Below, piece by piece: positions 61,076-64,000 of a DNA stretch of 64,000 nucleotides. The first letter of the stretch is position 1, and each line of letters opens with the position of its first letter. Both the position numbers and the translations under genes were made by a program. The stretch is from CAZPUI01 sp964415525 (GTDB taxonomy: Bacteria; Acidobacteriota; Holophagae; Holophagales; Holophagaceae), in NCBI GenBank assembly GCA_964415525.1, contig CAYQAS010000002.1:14960-78959 (forward strand), read 5' to 3'. Below the pieces are notes generated by a model. That model did not search any database, had not been told where the DNA came from, and worked only from the letters and a program-made list of their open reading frames with translations.

Positions 61076-61467
61076 TGGAAGCGCCTCAGCCAGGCGTCCA
61101 GCTCGGGACGGATGGGCGAGGGACGCTGGTGCTTGAAGTCCATGAGCACCTGCACGGACTGCCCCTCGGCCAACACCATGTCCCCGGGCATCCGCACAAC
61201 GCGGTAGCCCAGGCTGAAGGACGTGGTCCCCACCTGCACCACCCGCATCTGCACATGCACGTCGTCTCCCAACAGGATGGGCTTGCGATAGTCCATCTCC
61301 ACCCGGGCGATGAGGAAACCCTCCTCATGGAAAGGGCGCCCCGCAAGGCGCTCGCGCCACCAGACGGTTCGGGCCACTTCCAGATAGGTGACGATCGTCG
61401 CGTGGTTCACGTGGCCGAGCGCGTCCAGATCACGGAAGCGCACCTCGACGGGATGGGAGAAAGCCAT
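61072..61467 (-). CDS. Acyl-CoA thioesterase, hotdog fold (4HBT)
   Basis: The 131-residue protein has the 4-hydroxybenzoyl-CoA thioesterase pattern: VEVRFRDLDALGHVNHATIV with its catalytic Asp, then YLEVARTVWWRE and LGDDVHVQMRVVQVG. It hydrolyses acyl-CoA thioesters in the cytoplasm. The ATG at 61467 matches the family N-terminus. A second ATG at 61503 is possible and would overlap the divergent CPBP start. Confidence 0.88.
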   Translation of the reverse strand: MAFSHPVEVRFRDLDALGHVNHATIVTYLEVARTVWWRERLAGRPFHEEGFLIARVEMDYRKPILLGDDVHVQMRVVQVGTTSFSLGYRVVRMPGDMVLAEGQSVQVLMDFKHQRPSPIRPELDAWLRRFQ

Positions 61468-61501
61468 GGACAGGTGCACTCCTTCCTTTTCATTCTGGGG
61501 C

Positions 61502-62851
61502 ATGCCCGCCCTCCCGCGCACCCCCTGGAGTCCCGACCGGCGCTGGGCCGATCCGCTCATCACCGCCCTTGCCCTCCTGGCGAGCCTGATCGTCCTGCTA
61601 AGCCTCCAAAACCAGGCCCGGATCCGCGGCAAGGCGCCGGAACAGGTTTCCCAGGCCGCCCGCCTCCAGGACCTCACGGAAGGCATCCGCCAACAGATGG
61701 CGGGTCAGATGTCTGGATTCATGCGATCCAAGGAATCTCCCCTCCCCACCCAGCCTTGGGATCGCGCCCTGGGCGCCATCCGCCTGGCGGAAGCGGGCCG
61801 TCTGGATGAAGCGCGCCGATGGGCCCTGGAAGGTCTGGAGCCCCAAGGCCCGGCGGGCCGAAGCTTCCGCCCCGCTTTCCGCCGTGCCTACCTCCAGGAG
61901 ACGGCCCCGATCGTCGAAACCCCATCGCTGGACAAGGCCCTGGGCAAGGGCTGGGGCGCCCGGATGCTCCGCATCCGCCTGGCGGAACGGGATGGCCAAG
62001 ACACCGGGATTCTCAAGGCGGAACTGGCGTCCTGGACCCGGCACCGCCTCGTGGGCCTCGCCGTCTTCGGACTGGGCGGCCTTATGTGGGTCCTTCTCGG
62101 CGTCGGCTTCGCTGCCTATCTGTGGTTCGCCCCCCGGAAGGCCTTCCCACCGCCGTTCCCGGAGGTTCGCATGTCCGGTCGGGCCCTCTTGCTGGTGCTG
62201 CTCACCTGGTTCGTCGGCAGTCAACTGGCGGCGATCCCGACGCTCTTCCTGCTCCACGCCCTGCCTGCCGCCCGTCCCCTGGCCCTGCCCCTCCAGTACG
62301 TCCTGCATGCCTCCCTGGGAATCGGCCTGTTCGCCGCGGCAGAGGGGCTTCGTCCTGGGGAACTGCTGCACCGCTGCCTGCCGCGCCCGAAGATCAGCAC
62401 CCTGCTCCAGGGTCTGGGCTTCTTCGCCACAGCCGCGGCCTCGGTCTTCCTGGTGGCCATCCTCCTGGGCCCCTTCCTGCCCAAGGATGCCCAGCCCCAG
62501 AAGGAGCTGATGGAACTCATCGGTGGGTCCTGGGGGATGCTCTCCGTCGCCCTGCTCTTCCTCACCGTGGCGGGGCTCGCGCCGTTCTTCGAAGAACTGC
62601 TCTTCCGCGGCGCCCTCCTCGGCTGGCTGGCCCCTCGCATGCCGGGATCTCGCGGACCACTCCTGGCGGTGGTCATCAGCGGCCTCGCCTTCGGCGCCAT
62701 CCACCTTCAGCCCGCGGCCCTGCCCACCCTGGGCACCCTCGGCATCATCCTGGGCTGGGCCTGCCTGCGCACCCGCTCTCTGTGGGCCAGCATCCTTGTG
62801 CACGCCCTCTGGAACGGCTGCGTCTTCGCTTTCACCCGGTTGCTGGTGTGA
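61502..62851 (+). CDS. CPBP-family intramembrane metalloprotease
   Basis: In this 449-residue protein an N-terminal helix (LITALALLASLIVLLSL) and an extracytoplasmic region of about 150 residues precede eight or so helices. The CPBP motifs are EELLFRG (E-E-x-x-x-R), FGAIHL (F-x-x-x-H) and HALWNG (H-x-x-x-N). Such proteins are Rce1-like proteases or protect against bacteriocins. The start at 61502 lies in the palindrome GGGCATGCCC, shared with the opposite strand. Confidence 0.87.
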   Translation: MPALPRTPWSPDRRWADPLITALALLASLIVLLSLQNQARIRGKAPEQVSQAARLQDLTEGIRQQMAGQMSGFMRSKESPLPTQPWDRALGAIRLAEAGRLDEARRWALEGLEPQGPAGRSFRPAFRRAYLQETAPIVETPSLDKALGKGWGARMLRIRLAERDGQDTGILKAELASWTRHRLVGLAVFGLGGLMWVLLGVGFAAYLWFAPRKAFPPPFPEVRMSGRALLLVLLTWFVGSQLAAIPTLFLLHALPAARPLALPLQYVLHASLGIGLFAAAEGLRPGELLHRCLPRPKISTLLQGLGFFATAAASVFLVAILLGPFLPKDAQPQKELMELIGGSWGMLSVALLFLTVAGLAPFFEELLFRGALLGWLAPRMPGSRGPLLAVVISGLAFGAIHLQPAALPTLGTLGIILGWACLRTRSLWASILVHALWNGCVFAFTRLLV

Positions 62852-62855
62852 GGAT

Positions 62856-64000
62856 CTACCGGTAGCGCATCAGCCCGTAGATCCACCAGAACACCTGCCC
62901 CGCCACCACCACACCGAGGATCCACTTCACGATGGTGAAGGGTTCGGGATAGCGAGGACGCGGCGGCAGCGTGTTGCGGGACTGCCGTGCGGAGCTTCGC
63001 ACCTCCGCCGCCGCATTCTGAGGCTCCAGCTCGATCTTGACCGTGGGCGGATTCACATAGAGCGGGGTCGGCCTGGCCGGAGTCGCCCGAGTCGCAGTTG
63101 GCACCGGTTCAGAGGCCGGACGCGACTTCAGGCGCCGAGCGGGAACGATGTCCCCCGCAAAGTCGTCATGCCGGAAGAGGTCCTGCACCCGGGCCTTGCT
63201 GGAGGCATCCAGGGGATAGGCATCCAGCAGGTCCATCATGAACTCGGGCAGGGTCTCGTAGCGCTCGTCAGGATCCTGGGCCAGCGCCCGCTGAAAGACG
63301 TAGCCCACCCGCGCGGGCATCGCCATGGGGATCACGATGGACTCGTGGAGGATATGGGCGATCACCGCCGCGACGCTGGCTCCGGGATGAGGCAGGTGGC
63401 CGCTCAGCAGTTCGAAGGCGGAGACCACGAAGGCATAACGGTCGGTACCCGGGGTAGGATCCTCGCCCCGCAGCAGTTCCGGCGCACTGTAGGCCGGGCT
63501 GCCCAGAAACTCGCCCTGGTTCGTGAGCCTCGGTGCCATGGTGCGGGCGATCCCGAAATCCATGAGTTTCACCCGGCCGTCCTCACCCACGAGGATGTTG
63601 TCGGGCTTCACGTCCCGATGGACGATCGCGTGACGGTGGGCGGCCCGCAGCGCCCGCATGGCCTGGAGCAGGATCCGCAGGGCCTGCTCAGGATCGGTGC
63701 CCCCCTGGCGAATCAGGACGCCGAGGCTGGTGCCTTCGACGTATTCCATGGTGATGAAGGGACCGAGGGCGGGCTCCTCGCCCACGTCGTAGACCATGAC
63801 CACGTTGGGATGGTTGAGCTGGGCGGAGATCTCCGCCTCCCGCCGGAAGCGGTCCAAAGCCACTTCCCGTTCCCCGCCCATGGCCCGGACCACCTTGATG
63901 GCCACCCGACGCTTAAGCAGCGGATCTTCCGCGAGATACACCGCCCCCATCGCGCCCGCTCCGAGGGGGCGAACAACCTGATAGCGGCCGATGGTCTGAG
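62856..64000 (-). CDS. Ser/Thr protein kinase with C-terminal membrane helix (5' end off window)
   Basis: 381 codons are visible and the frame runs off the right edge. The start of the kinase domain is seen as IGRYQVVRPLGAGAMGAVYL. ATP Lys lies in VAIKVVRA, the catalytic loop is HRDVKPDN, and DFG and the activation segment (GSPAYSAPELL) are intact, so it should be active. After residue 280 there is a Pro/Thr-rich linker and one helix (IVKWILGVVVAGQVFWWIYG). This is the PknB-like bacterial type with a reduced outer part. Confidence 0.9.
   Translation of the reverse strand, partial: QTIGRYQVVRPLGAGAMGAVYLAEDPLLKRRVAIKVVRAMGGEREVALDRFRREAEISAQLNHPNVVMVYDVGEEPALGPFITMEYVEGTSLGVLIRQGGTDPEQALRILLQAMRALRAAHRHAIVHRDVKPDNILVGEDGRVKLMDFGIARTMAPRLTNQGEFLGSPAYSAPELLRGEDPTPGTDRYAFVVSAFELLSGHLPHPGASVAAVIAHILHESIVIPMAMPARVGYVFQRALAQDPDERYETLPEFMMDLLDAYPLDASSKARVQDLFRHDDFAGDIVPARRLKSRPASEPVPTATRATPARPTPLYVNPPTVKIELEPQNAAAEVRSSARQSRNTLPPRPRYPEPFTIVKWILGVVVAGQVFWWIYGLMRYR

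Noticed and set aside
1..64000. CRISPR arrays, rRNA genes, insertion-sequence transposases
   Set aside because: I looked for regularly spaced direct repeats, rRNA signatures and DDE transposase motifs and saw none.

Overview
This window is high-GC DNA from a Gram-negative bacterium with compact operons, many of them joined by ATGA or GTGA stop/start overlaps. An mglB/mglA pair, a two-component regulator with a beta-propeller and GGDEF output, glucosylglycerate genes and a sodium-pumping decarboxylase together suggest an Acidobacteriota of the Holophaga/Geothrix type. That placement is inference from gene content. No rRNA is present and no search was run.

Layout. 0-16 kb is ordinary chromosome: an exported beta-barrel-like protein, folE, a VanZ-like protein, purM, creBCD, an acyltransferase, a pyroglutamyl peptidase, a LytS/LytTR pair with an adjacent kinase-like pseudoenzyme, an MBL-fold hydrolase, tRNA-Asn, a broken mglA beside an intact mglB, deoC and tRNA-Ser(GGA). 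16.3-55.9 kb is flanked by a perfect 75-bp direct repeat of the 3' half of that tRNA-Ser. A tyrosine integrase lies just inside the right repeat and relaxase/MobC genes lie within, so I read the stretch as a 39.6-kb integrative mobilizable island. Its left two thirds (17-44 kb) form a salt and osmotic-stress module. Its right third (44.6-55.7 kb) is the mobility and accessory part. 56-64 kb is chromosome again: a small membrane protein, a decayed hybrid kinase, a large Reg_prop/GGDEF protein, a thioesterase, a CPBP protease and a Ser/Thr kinase that runs off the window.

How the island works (inference). Three operons each begin with the same structured leader: a covarying stem P1, a second stem P2 capped by the invariant loop TCGGGCCG, and a third hairpin. 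Each leader precedes a divergent HAD-phosphatase-like gene. Behind the leaders come (A) synthesis and phosphorolysis of the osmolyte glucosylglycerate, (B) a sodium/solute symporter, a CPA2 antiporter and a CaCA exchanger, and (C) a Na+-translocating methylmalonyl-CoA decarboxylase, FtcD and a Na+/alanine symporter. Leaders A and B also follow paralogous MarR regulators that share an upstream motif. The content fits a sodium- or osmolarity-sensing riboswitch regulon carried on a mobile island.

The mobility segment also carries an operon for a PIN-GNAT-PUA fusion and a stand-alone ASCH protein, coupled to an HsdR fragment. This is the best candidate here for an undescribed defence or stress effector. 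The relaxase gene contains a second, overprinted reading frame with its own strong Shine-Dalgarno sequence.
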